Below the pieces are notes generated by a model, which saw only the letters and a program-made list of their open reading frames with translations, was not told the origin of the DNA and ran no database searches. DNA of 64,000 bases from Fulvimonas sp. R45 (GTDB lineage Bacteria > Pseudomonadota > Gammaproteobacteria > Xanthomonadales > Rhodanobacteraceae): positions 53,977 through 117,976 of the forward strand of contig NZ_JASERU010000012.1 of assembly GCF_030504985.1 (NCBI RefSeq), written 5' to 3'. Both the position numbers and the translations under genes were made by a program. Below are positions 39,488-47,660 of this stretch, piece after piece. Positions within the stretch are counted from its first letter, which is position 1. Each line of letters starts with the position of its first letter.

Positions 39488-39876
39488 GCCCCGGCCTCCG
39501 CGTAGGCCACGGTGGACAGCAACGCCAGCGCGGCCTGGCGCGAGTCCAGCCGGGTGTGCTGCACCACGATCGGCCGGTCCGACTCGATCACGCTGGCGTA
39601 GTCGGTGTCGCGCGGCACCGGCGCGGGATCGCGCAGGTCGTTGAAGCGCAGGTGCAGGGTGCGCCGCGCCGGCACCGTCACCCGGTAGGGACCGGCCGGC
39701 TCGCGGTCGCGGAAGTACAGGGTGAGCACGACGTGGGCGTCGTCGTCGCCGGCGTTGAGCAGGCAGGCCGTCTCGTGGCTCTCGAAGCGCGGATCGTCCG
39801 CGTGCGTGCCGCCGGCCGGGATGTAACCCTCGGCGATGGCCCAGCGGCGGCGGCCGGGTGGCGTGGTGGAAGGCAT
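39484..39876 (-). CDS. Sensory rhodopsin transducer (ASRT) family protein
   Basis: 130 residues closely following the Anabaena sensory rhodopsin transducer pattern as I remember it: WAIAEGYIPAG, FESHETACLLNAGDDDAHV, LYFRDREPAGPYRVTVPARRT, LRFNDLRDP, DTDYASVIESDRPIVVQHTRLD. ASRT proteins are small beta-sandwich tetramers proposed to bind small molecules, probably sugars; only some act with a rhodopsin. No rhodopsin gene is in the window and the neighbours are sugar enzymes, which favours a carbohydrate role. Start at 39876 (MPSTTPPGRRR). It is translationally coupled to the SDR gene. Confidence 0.88.
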   Translation of the reverse strand: MPSTTPPGRRRWAIAEGYIPAGGTHADDPRFESHETACLLNAGDDDAHVVLTLYFRDREPAGPYRVTVPARRTLHLRFNDLRDPAPVPRDTDYASVIESDRPIVVQHTRLDSRQAALALLSTVAYAEAGA

Positions 39877-40016
39877 GGCGACCTCGTGGCGTGGATACGC
39901 CGCGAGGCTGCCGGCGCGACGGTCATGCGGCCGTGCACGCGGCGCGGTCGTGGCGTGGACGGGCGTGTGCCCGTGCGCGCTTCCTGCTTCAATGGCCTCT
40001 CTGGCGGAGGATGGCG

Positions 40017-42641
40017 ATGAGGCGAGGACGGACGGGCGGTCGGTGGTGGGCCATGCCGTGCATCGGCTTCGGCCTCGCGATGGCGTCCGCGGCGGGCGCG
40101 ACGCAAGTCGCGGACGAGGCGCAGCGACAGGCCGCCGCCCTGGTGGCACGCATGAGCGAGGCCGAGAAGATCGCCCAGCTCGGGCACCGCGCGCCGGCGA
40201 TCCCGCGCCTCGGCGTGCCGGCCTACGACTGGTGGAACGAAGGCCTGCACGGCTACGCGCGCAACGGCTACGCCACCGTGTTCCCGCAGGCGATCGGGCT
40301 GGCCGCGAGCTGGGATGCGCCGCTGCTGCACGCGCTGGGCGACGCGATCGCCACCGAGGCGCGCGCCAAGTACAACGCGCAGGGCCGCGGCGACCATGGT
40401 GGGTACCAGGGGCTGACGATCTGGTCGCCGAACATCAACATCGACCGCGACCCGCGCTGGGGCCGCGGCCAGGAAACCTACGGCGAGGACCCGTACCTCA
40501 CCGACCGCCTGGCGGTGCAGTTCGTGCGCGGCCTGCAGGGCGACGACCCGGGCGAGCTGAAGGCCATCGCCACGCCGAAGCACTTCGCGGTACACAGCGG
40601 GCCGGAAACCGGTCGCGACAGTTTCGACGCGGAGATCAGCGCACACGACCTGGAGGACACCTACCTGCCGGCCTTCCGCGCCGCCGTGGTGGACGGGCGC
40701 GCGGGTTCGGTGATGTGCGCCTACAACGCGCTGGACGGCACGCCGGCCTGCGCCTCGCCGCTGCTGCTGCAGGACCACCTGCGCCACGCCTGGGGCTTCC
40801 GCGGCTACGTGGTCTCCGACTGCGACGCGGTGGCCGACATCCACGCCTTCCACCACGCCGCGCCCGACGCCGCCACCGCGGCGGCGATGGCGCTGAAGGC
40901 CGGCACCGACCTCGACTGCGGCGACACCTACGACGCGCTGGCCGAGGCGCGCCGCCGCGGGCTGGTGGACGCGGCGGCGATCGACACCGCCGCGCGGCGG
41001 CTGTTTGCCGCGCGCTACCGGCTGGGCATGTTCCGGCCCGCGGCGGACGACCCGTACGCGCGCATCGGCGCCGACAGCGTCGACTCCGCGGCGCACCGCG
41101 CGCTGGCGCTGCGCGCCGCGCGCGAATCCATCGTGCTGCTGCGCAACGACGGCACCCTGCCGCTGGCGGCCGGCACGCGCCTCGCGGTGGTGGGGCCGGA
41201 CGCCGACCTGCTCGGCGTGCTGGAAGCCAACTACCACGGCGTCGCGCGCGAGCCGGTGACGCCGCTGCAAGGCCTGCGCGCGCGTTTCGGCGCCGACCGC
41301 GTGCACTATGCGCAAGGCGCCACGCTGGCGCCCGGCATGCCGGTGGCGGTGCCGTCCACCGCCCTGCGCCACGGCGCGCACGGCGAGGCCGCGGGGCTGC
41401 TTGCCGAGGTGTTCGACCATGCCGGCTTCGACGGCGCGCCGCGGCTGCGCCGCACCGACGCCACCGTCGACACCGACTGGGACGGCGTGACGCCGCTGGG
41501 CGAGGCGCCGCATCCCTACGCGGTGCGCTGGCAGGGCGCGCTGGTGCCGCCCGGCGCCGGCGACTACGTGCTCGGCGTGCACGTGGAACGCTGCTTCGAC
41601 TGCCGCGCGCACGACGCCGTGCGCCTGTTCCTCGACGGCAAGCCGCTGCTCGCCGACCCCGGCAGCGACGTCGCCGACCTCGCCGCGAAGGTGCATTTCG
41701 ACGATACCCGCCCGCACCGCCTGCGGCTGGAACTGCTGCACGGCGGGCAGGACCAGGGCGTGCGCCTGCAATGGCTGGCGCCGGCCGCCGCGCAGCTGGA
41801 CGAGGCGGCGCGGGCCGCGGCGCAGGCCGACGTGGTGGTCGCCGTGGTGGGCCTGTCGCCGGCGCTGGAAGGCGAGGCGCTGCGCGTGGAAGTGCCCGGT
41901 TTCGCCGGCGGCGACCGCACCGACCTCGCCCTGCCGGCGCCGCAGCAGGCACTGCTCGAGCGCATGGCGCGCAGCGGCAAGCCGCTGGTGGTGGTGCTGG
42001 CCGGCGGCGGCGCGATCGTGCCCGGCGCGGCCGCGCGGCAGGCACGCGCGCTGCTCGCGGCGTGGTACCCGGGCGAGCAGGGCGGCCATGCGCTGGCCGA
42101 CGTCCTGTCCGGCGACGTCGATCCCTCCGGTCGCCTGCCGGTGACCTTCTACCGTTCCGTGCGCGACCTGCCGCCGTTCACCGACTACGCGATGCGCGGG
42201 CGCACCTACCGCTACTTCCGCGGCACGCCGCTGTATCCCTTCGGCCACGGCCTCAGCTACACGCGCTTCGCCTACGCGGGGCTGCGGCTGGACGCGACGC
42301 GCCTGCGCGCGGGCGCGCCGCTGGGCGTGGACGTGGAGGTGTCCGACACCGGCGCACGCGCCGGCGAGGAGGTGGTGCAGGCCTACCTGCAGGCGCTGGA
42401 TGCGGACGACGCGCCGCGCCTGGCATTGGTCGGCTTCGAGCGCATCGCGCTGGAACCCGGCGGGCGGCGGCGCGTGCACCTGGTGATCGGGCCGCGCCAG
42501 CTCAGCCTGGTGGATGCCGCCGGCCGGCGCGCGATCCGCCCCGGCCGCTACCGCCTGTTCGTGGGCGGCGGCCAGCCGGGCGACGCGCCGGGCCAGGCGG
42601 CGGAGTTCACCATCGAGGGCAGCCGCGCATTGCAACCTTGA
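40017..42641 (+). CDS. Glycoside hydrolase family 3 with inserted PA14-like domain
   Basis: 874 residues, probably exported (basic start, hydrophobic 11-28). The GH3 N-terminal barrel shows PAYDWWNEGLHGYAR and the nucleophile Asp268 in VVSDCDAVAD. The C-terminal sandwich has VVGPDADLLG and WYPGEQGGHALADVLSGDVDPSGRLPVTF, followed by a fibronectin-like end. A PA14-type carbohydrate-binding insert (about 430-580, ending DQGVRLQWLAPA) sits inside the second domain. The YDWWNE and SDCDA forms are typical of the xylosidase/arabinosidase side of GH3 rather than simple beta-glucosidases. GGAGG at 40006-40010 selects the second ATG (40017) over 40011. Confidence 0.9.
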   Translation: MRRGRTGGRWWAMPCIGFGLAMASAAGATQVADEAQRQAAALVARMSEAEKIAQLGHRAPAIPRLGVPAYDWWNEGLHGYARNGYATVFPQAIGLAASWDAPLLHALGDAIATEARAKYNAQGRGDHGGYQGLTIWSPNINIDRDPRWGRGQETYGEDPYLTDRLAVQFVRGLQGDDPGELKAIATPKHFAVHSGPETGRDSFDAEISAHDLEDTYLPAFRAAVVDGRAGSVMCAYNALDGTPACASPLLLQDHLRHAWGFRGYVVSDCDAVADIHAFHHAAPDAATAAAMALKAGTDLDCGDTYDALAEARRRGLVDAAAIDTAARRLFAARYRLGMFRPAADDPYARIGADSVDSAAHRALALRAARESIVLLRNDGTLPLAAGTRLAVVGPDADLLGVLEANYHGVAREPVTPLQGLRARFGADRVHYAQGATLAPGMPVAVPSTALRHGAHGEAAGLLAEVFDHAGFDGAPRLRRTDATVDTDWDGVTPLGEAPHPYAVRWQGALVPPGAGDYVLGVHVERCFDCRAHDAVRLFLDGKPLLADPGSDVADLAAKVHFDDTRPHRLRLELLHGGQDQGVRLQWLAPAAAQLDEAARAAAQADVVVAVVGLSPALEGEALRVEVPGFAGGDRTDLALPAPQQALLERMARSGKPLVVVLAGGGAIVPGAAARQARALLAAWYPGEQGGHALADVLSGDVDPSGRLPVTFYRSVRDLPPFTDYAMRGRTYRYFRGTPLYPFGHGLSYTRFAYAGLRLDATRLRAGAPLGVDVEVSDTGARAGEEVVQAYLQALDADDAPRLALVGFERIALEPGGRRRVHLVIGPRQLSLVDAAGRRAIRPGRYRLFVGGGQPGDAPGQAAEFTIEGSRALQP

Positions 42642-42790
42642 CCCCGGCCGCCGGAAGCGGGCCATTCCTCGCATGGAAGGCCGCCGCCGCCCGGGATAAC
42701 CTTAGGACGTCCGCGCACGAGCCTGCCCCGTGTGCCGCAGCCCCGGTCCCCGCCCGCGCGGCGGGGCCGCGAATCCACAGGAGCCACGCG

Positions 42791-44413
42791 ATGTCCCAGT
42801 TACGTTCCCGCCGCGGCCTGCGCCGCGCCACTGCCGCGCTGGCCGCGGCCTTGCTGCTGGCGTCCGCGTGGCCCGCGCTGGCGGGCGATGCGCCTGCCGG
42901 CCCCGAGGTGCATGTCGCGACGGGCACGCTCGAAGGCCTGCGCGAGGACGCGCACGGCGTCGGCTTGCGCGTGTTCCGCGGCATTCCCTACGCGGCGGCG
43001 CCGACCGGGCGGCTGCGCTGGCGCGCGCCGCAGCCGGCGGCGGCCTGGCAGGGCGTGCGCAAGGCGCAGCGTTTCGGGCCGCGCTGCATGCAGCGCGGCC
43101 TGTTCGGCGACATGGTGTTCCGCTCCGACGGGATGAGCGAGGACTGCCTGTACCTCAACGTGTGGACGCCAGCCCAGGCGTCGGGCGCGAAGCTGCCGGT
43201 GCTGGTGTACTTCTACGGCGGCGGCTTCGTCGGCGGCGACGGCTCCGAGCCGCGCTACGACGGTGCCGGCCTCGCCGCGAAGGGCATCGTCACGGTGACG
43301 GTCAACTACCGGCTCGACGTGTTCGGCTTCCTGGCGCTGCCCGCGCTGGCGGACGAGTCCCCGCACCATGCGGCTGGCAACTACGGCCTGCTCGACCAGG
43401 CGGCCGCGCTGCGCTGGGTGCACGACAACATCGCGGCCTTCGGCGGCGACCCGGGCGCGATCACCATCGGCGGAGAGTCGGCCGGCTCCATGTCGGTGTC
43501 GGCGCTGATGGCCTCGCCGCTGTCCAGGGGGCTGCTGCGGCGGGCGATCGGCGAAAGCGGCGCCGTGCTCGGCAACCTCGCGCCGCCGTCGCTGGCGGCG
43601 GCGGAAAAGCAGGGCGAGGCGTTCGCGAAGCACGTCGGCGCGCACTCGCTGGCGCAGCTGCGCGCGATGCCCGCCGCCACGCTGCTCGAGGCCTGCGGCG
43701 ACAAGGGCGTGGCCGAATTCGGGCCGGACGTCGACGGCTGGTTCCTGCCGCGCCCGCCCGAGGCGATCTACCAGGCCGGCGAACAGGCGCACGTGCCGTT
43801 GCTGGTCGGCTCGAACTCGCAGGAGGGCTACTACGCCTACCTGCTGCAGGACGCGGCGCCCACGCCGGACGCCTACCGCGCCGTCGTGCGCAAACAGTTC
43901 GGCGCGCACGCGGACGAAGCCCTGCGGCTGTACCCCGGCGCCACCGGGGCGGAAGTGAAGGCGTCCGGCACGGCGCTGTCCGGCGACATGTTCATCGCCT
44001 TCTCGACCTGGCGCTGGATGGACCTGCAGCGCAGGACCGGCGACGCGCCGGTGTACTACTACTACTTCACCCAGCCGCGGCCGGCCTCGCGCGACGGCAG
44101 GCAGCCGGCGGGCACCGGCGCGGTGCACAGCGGCGAGATCGAGTACGCGCTGGGCAACCTGGCGGGCAACCGCGTCTACGCGTGGACCGACGAAGACCGC
44201 GCGGTCTCGGCCACGCTGCAGGACTACTTCGCCGCCTTCATCAAGACCGGCGATCCCAACGCGGCAGGCCTGCCGCACTGGCCGGCGGCGGCTCCCGCGG
44301 ACGGCGGCCTGTGGCGCCAGGAAATCGGTCCGCACACGCACACCTTCGTGGACCGCAACGCGCCGCGCTACGGCTTCCTGCAGCGCGCGCTGCCGCCCGA
44401 AGCGCAGCCCTGA
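42791..44413 (+). CDS. Type-B carboxylesterase, secreted
   Basis: 540 residues with a signal peptide (about 1-31). Alpha/beta-hydrolase of the cholinesterase/carboxylesterase type: oxyanion loop VYFYGGGFVGGDG (139-151), EDCLYLNVWTP (117-127), nucleophile Ser230 in GGESAGS and likely active-site His in GAVHSGEIEYALGN. It probably removes acyl or aryl ester groups; following a GH3 glycosidase by 149 bases, it may help strip esters from plant cell-wall glycans, which is inference. AGGAG lies 7 bases before the ATG. Confidence 0.9.
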   Translation: MSQLRSRRGLRRATAALAAALLLASAWPALAGDAPAGPEVHVATGTLEGLREDAHGVGLRVFRGIPYAAAPTGRLRWRAPQPAAAWQGVRKAQRFGPRCMQRGLFGDMVFRSDGMSEDCLYLNVWTPAQASGAKLPVLVYFYGGGFVGGDGSEPRYDGAGLAAKGIVTVTVNYRLDVFGFLALPALADESPHHAAGNYGLLDQAAALRWVHDNIAAFGGDPGAITIGGESAGSMSVSALMASPLSRGLLRRAIGESGAVLGNLAPPSLAAAEKQGEAFAKHVGAHSLAQLRAMPAATLLEACGDKGVAEFGPDVDGWFLPRPPEAIYQAGEQAHVPLLVGSNSQEGYYAYLLQDAAPTPDAYRAVVRKQFGAHADEALRLYPGATGAEVKASGTALSGDMFIAFSTWRWMDLQRRTGDAPVYYYYFTQPRPASRDGRQPAGTGAVHSGEIEYALGNLAGNRVYAWTDEDRAVSATLQDYFAAFIKTGDPNAAGLPHWPAAAPADGGLWRQEIGPHTHTFVDRNAPRYGFLQRALPPEAQP

Positions 44414-44569
44414 CCATGGGGCGCCGGCCGCTGGAGGCGGGGTCCATGGCGAGCTTGCCCGGTGTTGCGAAGCCCGCCTGGAAGCCCCGAACTCATGCCG
44501 CAAGCTGCGGAAAGCTATCCATAGCCCGCTGTGCGCGGTAACCGCTGGGGTGGCCTAGAGGTTTGGCAA

Positions 44570-45682
44570 TCACGCGGCTTCCGGCAGATCATCGCTCAGA
44601 TCCAGGCTCATCCAGCCGAGCAGCACCAGGCTTCGAATCGCATGGGCAACGGCGAGCCGCTTCTCATCCGAGTCCCAGGCCTTCTTCCATTCGAGGACAT
44701 AGCTGTAGAGTTGCTGCTCGCTGATCTTCTGGTCCGGACGCGCCGCTTTGAGTTGCCGGCTGGCATACAAGACGGTCATGACCTCTTCGGCCTGCTCGGT
44801 GTTCTTGATACGGCTGAAAAGATCCACCGTCTTGGCGATCTTCCGCTCGTAGGGGCGATAGATGGCCTCGAACTTTGCTCGTTCCTCCCCATACCGGGGC
44901 GTTGCTCGTAGCGAGATCATCCGGCCGAGCGGTTGCTCGTGCAGCCAGTTGCGGTTGGTAAGGTCGACCAGGGCGGGATTCACGTCATCGGAAAAGGGGC
45001 CGTAGCTGCCTTTGCCGAACTGGAATCCGGTGGGGACGCCCATCTCGGTGATGACGTAGCAGATCTTCTGAAAGATCGTCCGCCCCACCGGATTGGCGTA
45101 TGGCTGCTCCTGCAACCGTTGCAGGACCTCCATCAACACGATCCATGCCGGGTTGGCCTTCTCGTGCTTCCGGCCTCTGCCGCCCAGCGTCATCTGCGAA
45201 GGGCTTGCCAGGAAATCGAGCTCCAGCTGCGAACGCGGTGTGCCATAAGGGGCATAGGCTTCCACGTCGACAGGCAGCTGCGCGAGCTTGCGGTAGATCA
45301 GCGGGCCGACCTCCTCCCAGTCCAGTCCGCCATTGCCGCACCCGAGCGGTGGCAGGGCGATGCTGTGAACACCCCAGTCATCCAGGTGCGCAACGAGGTA
45401 ATCCAGGCCTGCTTCTATGTCGGCGATACGCGAGGGTGAGCGCCAATGGCGCTTGGTCGGAAAGTTCAGGATCCAGGCTCCCGCTACGTCACGGTACAGG
45501 TACGGTTCGCCGATGCGCATGCGGCCAGCTTCGCAGCGGGACGCGTAGTCCTTGAACATCGCCGGGAAGCGGTTCTTGAACTCCTGCGCGACTCCTTTCC
45601 CCATGACGCCCACGCAGTTGACCGTGTTCACCAGGACTTGCGCCTGGCTGGTAAAGAGGTCGCCGATGAGTGCCTTGAACAT
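44570..45682 (-). CDS. darG: DarG, macro-domain antitoxin of the DarTG system
   Basis: DarG removes ADP-ribose placed on thymidine of single-stranded DNA by DarT and also binds DarT. The 370-residue protein (ATG 45682) has an N-terminal macro domain (about 1-155) with VNTVNCVGVMGKGVAQEFK and LPPLGCGNGGLDW, the ADP-ribose loops of the DarG/TARG1-like group. A C-terminal domain (about 175-370) follows, with YANPVGRTIFQKICYVITEMGVP, typical of full-length DarG and thought to hold the toxin. It lies 13 bases after darT. Less GC-rich than the core genes on its left. Confidence 0.92.
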   Translation of the reverse strand: MFKALIGDLFTSQAQVLVNTVNCVGVMGKGVAQEFKNRFPAMFKDYASRCEAGRMRIGEPYLYRDVAGAWILNFPTKRHWRSPSRIADIEAGLDYLVAHLDDWGVHSIALPPLGCGNGGLDWEEVGPLIYRKLAQLPVDVEAYAPYGTPRSQLELDFLASPSQMTLGGRGRKHEKANPAWIVLMEVLQRLQEQPYANPVGRTIFQKICYVITEMGVPTGFQFGKGSYGPFSDDVNPALVDLTNRNWLHEQPLGRMISLRATPRYGEERAKFEAIYRPYERKIAKTVDLFSRIKNTEQAEEVMTVLYASRQLKAARPDQKISEQQLYSYVLEWKKAWDSDEKRLAVAHAIRSLVLLGWMSLDLSDDLPEAA

Positions 45683-45695
45683 GGGTTGCAATCCG

Positions 45696-46310
45696 TCAAC
45701 GGAAGAATAAAGCGGGATTGACGCTGATCGGTAGCATAAATCCGAGCGCGGACAGCTTGTCCCGTGCAATAGCGTCCACGACGTGCGCTCCGGTCAGAAA
45801 GCGGGGGTGAACCTGGTGGGGAACCAGGACCTCGGCGCACTTGGCGGCCTTCCGCCGAAAGTAGGTGATCCGGTCCGGATCCCGCCAGTCCTCAGCATAG
45901 ACCAGATCCATATCAATTTCCGAGACTTGGCCTGGGGCGAGGAACCGGACGTAGTTGCTGGCCGCGTTCCGGTCGGTCAGCACCACTCCTGGAAGCGCTA
46001 GTACGTCGCACGACACCCGCAGGACGCAAAGCATGGACGCTTGCGCGAGGCGCGCGTACAGCATGGGGTTGCGGGCGTGGAAATAAAGATTGGCATATTG
46101 ATGTAACCAGAGCCCACCGGGAACCTGTTTTCGGTCGCGGCGTTCCTGCACCTCCGCCATGGCGACAGAGGCATGCGGCAGTCTGGCTGTCGATTCATAC
46201 GAGAGAATGCCATGGGCCAGAACCGACGGGATGTTGCCCATCGGCATGATGCAGTGCAATTCGACGATGCGTGAGCCCACGCTGCGAGCCGCTTCGAAGT
46301 GGATGGCCAT
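45696..46310 (-). CDS. darT: DarT, DNA thymidine ADP-ribosyltransferase toxin (DUF4433)
   Basis: 204 residues. DarT attaches ADP-ribose from NAD+ to thymidine bases in single-stranded DNA, halting replication; DarTG systems also act against phages. Marks are the NAD-binding start ELHCIMPMGNIPSVLAHGILS, the LWLHQYANLYFHARNPMLY segment corresponding to the LhDYVpFYF..RSPML consensus, and a C-terminal EVLV motif with candidate catalytic Glu160. The DYV of the consensus reads QYA here, an unusual variant. It precedes darG with no intervening gene; the 207-base gap before it carries no obvious promoter. Confidence 0.88.
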   Translation of the reverse strand: MAIHFEAARSVGSRIVELHCIMPMGNIPSVLAHGILSYESTARLPHASVAMAEVQERRDRKQVPGGLWLHQYANLYFHARNPMLYARLAQASMLCVLRVSCDVLALPGVVLTDRNAASNYVRFLAPGQVSEIDMDLVYAEDWRDPDRITYFRRKAAKCAEVLVPHQVHPRFLTGAHVVDAIARDKLSALGFMLPISVNPALFFR

Positions 46311-46517
46311 TGTGCCCTAGCGGCTCAGTATGGCATCAATCCGAGCGTCGTTCGCAGAGAAGGTCACTAGTCATCGTGGCGCTTCGTGGCAGGTGCATGG
46401 CCGCATTCACACGGCGACGCTTCGTAGCTGGGGCCTGTTCGCCGCTCCGGAGCCACATCCCGGCTGCGCGGCTCCGTATTTTGGAATTCGTGCCGGGGCG
46501 CGGCCGGCCTGGTCCCG

Positions 46518-46802
46518 TCAGCGCCTGCGGCGGCCCGGGCCCTTGAAGTCCCTGATCAGCCGGGCGAGCTCGTCATCTTCCGCATAGAAGTAGGCCACGG
46601 GCAGCTTGAGGATTGCCGCCAGGCGTTGCAGCGTCTTCAGGTCGGGCTGGTGCACGCCTGTTTCGTAGCGGTTGACGCGCGTGCTGGCGACAAACTCGTC
46701 CAGGCCGGCCTCGATGCCCAGGGCACGTTGCGAGATGCCGAGGGCCTCGCGCGCCTCTCGCAGCCGACGGCTATAGACGGGAAGCGATCCCTTGTCAGCC
46801 AC
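46518..46802 (-). CDS. XRE family HTH regulator, copy 1
   Basis: 94 residues that are mostly one Cro/C1-type helix-turn-helix domain: YSRRLREAREALGISQRALG, VNRYETGVHQPDLKTLQRLAAIL. An acidic AEDDELARL stretch and a basic tail follow. It is clearly paralogous to the gene at 47058-47378 (same REARE.lG.SQ, RYE.G..QP, YFY.EDDE.ARL pattern). A palindrome (46863-46879) lies 61 bases upstream. Located between the other regulator and darTG on the same strand, it may control darTG or the lasso locus. Confidence 0.9.
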   Translation of the reverse strand: MADKGSLPVYSRRLREAREALGISQRALGIEAGLDEFVASTRVNRYETGVHQPDLKTLQRLAAILKLPVAYFYAEDDELARLIRDFKGPGRRRR

Positions 46803-46862
46803 GTTGGCATGTGTCCCGAACTTCCATGACCGGAAGCTTCCGGATACATGCGCGCCTTTGAT

Positions 46863-46879
46863 ACTACGATAAACGTAGT
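46863..46879. promoter_or_regulatory. Palindromic operator 1 (CTACG-N5-CGTAG)
   Basis: ACTACGATAAACGTAGT. The central 15 bases are identical, read on the other strand, to those of site 3. It lies upstream of XRE copy 1, as expected for an autoregulated repressor. Confidence 0.7.
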
Positions 46880-47057
46880 CATCTCCATGCGCAAAGCGGG
46901 CACCGCAATTTCGCCGAACCTGGCGGGTACGGGCTCAAGAGGCGGAAGGCTGGAAAGGGGGGGGCTGGCGTCTCGCTGCCGGTGCATGCAGCGGCCGGTC
47001 TGCAGATGAAGAGGGAGCACGAATGGGACGGCGCATGGCGGCCGTCGTCCGCGGAAG

Positions 47058-47378
47058 CTACTTCCGCTTCCTCCTTTTCCTGACCTCGATTCGTCTTTGC
47101 ACCGGCTTGTCGCTGCGCAAGGATTCCGCGGTCAACCGTGCCGCTTCATCGTCCTCGATGTAGAAGTAGGTGAGCGGCAGTTCCAGGAGGTCCGCGAACA
47201 GCTGCTGCATGCCCAGCTTCGGCTGGTTGAGACCGTTCTCGTAACGGCTGATGCGGGCGCTCGCGCTGGACTCCTCGAGCCCGATCGCCACCCCCAGGTC
47301 GATCTGGGAAAAGCCATAGCTCTCCCGCGCCTCGCGTAGCCGGCGTCCGTAGATGTTGCCAGGCCGCTTTCCGGTCAT
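47058..47378 (-). CDS. XRE family HTH regulator, copy 2
   Basis: 106 residues from ATG 47378 (MTGKRPGN). The Cro/C1-type domain is YGRRLREARESYGFSQIDLG ... ARISRYENGLNQPKLGMQQLFADLL, followed by YIEDDEAARL and a very basic tail. Paralogue of copy 1. Two palindromes lie in its upstream region, which it shares with the divergent TonB receptor gene, so it may repress both itself and the receptor gene. A longer frame to 47411 exists but lacks support. Confidence 0.9.
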   Translation of the reverse strand: MTGKRPGNIYGRRLREARESYGFSQIDLGVAIGLEESSASARISRYENGLNQPKLGMQQLFADLLELPLTYFYIEDDEAARLTAESLRSDKPVQRRIEVRKRRKRK

Positions 47379-47423
47379 ACATGCATATCTAATTTCGATA
47401 TGCAGAAGCATCCGGATAGGCGC

Positions 47424-47453
47424 TTGACATCGATACTACGTAAAACGTAGTGT
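47424..47453 (+). promoter_or_regulatory. Probable promoter of the TonB receptor gene, overlapped by operator 2
   Basis: A perfect TTGACA (47424-47429) is followed after 18 bases by TAGTGT (47448-47453). The -10 box is weak but falls inside operator 2, so a bound repressor would block RNA polymerase. Confidence 0.5.
47435..47451. promoter_or_regulatory. Palindromic operator 2 (CTACG-N5-CGTAG)
   Basis: ACTACGTAAAACGTAGT, same arms and spacing as sites 1 and 3; centre-to-centre distance to site 3 is 26 bases. Confidence 0.7.
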
Positions 47454-47460
47454 TAACGAT

Positions 47461-47477
47461 GCTACGTTTATCGTAGC
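47461..47477. promoter_or_regulatory. Palindromic operator 3 (CTACG-N5-CGTAG)
   Basis: GCTACGTTTATCGTAGC; its complement carries the same 15-base centre as site 1. Lies just downstream of the probable TonB receptor promoter. Confidence 0.7.
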
Positions 47478-47554
47478 TGTGGGGCATTTTGGGCGATCGG
47501 TGTGCAGGCGAGACCGCACCCGGATCAGCCGGGGGAAGAGAGCGAAACCGCGGT

Positions 47555-47585
47555 GGCTAAGCCGGGCTGCAAAGCCCGGGTAGCC
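47555..47585 (+). other. Strong hairpin in the leader of the TonB receptor mRNA
   Basis: GGCTA pairs with TAGCC and, inside, CCGGGCT pairs with AGCCCGG, giving 12 paired bases around a short loop. There is no following T run, so it is not a usual terminator; it could stabilise the long (about 200-base) leader or take part in attenuation. Confidence 0.5.
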
Positions 47586-47660
47586 ATGGAATGGGCAATC
47601 CGAGTCGGTATTCGAGCAGCGACTGGCAAGACGCCGACCAGGGGAGACAAAGGACGCAGC

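Noticed and set aside
39678..42674. Nearly 1000-codon minus-strand frame opposite the GH3 gene
   Set aside because: Composition is that of a shadow frame (Gly, Arg, His, Val runs), while the plus strand has clear GH3 motifs with start and ribosome site.
46411..46427. Fourth CTACG-type operator before darT (CGACGCTTCGTAG)
   Set aside because: One arm has a mismatch and the spacer is 3 instead of 5 bases; not the same site.
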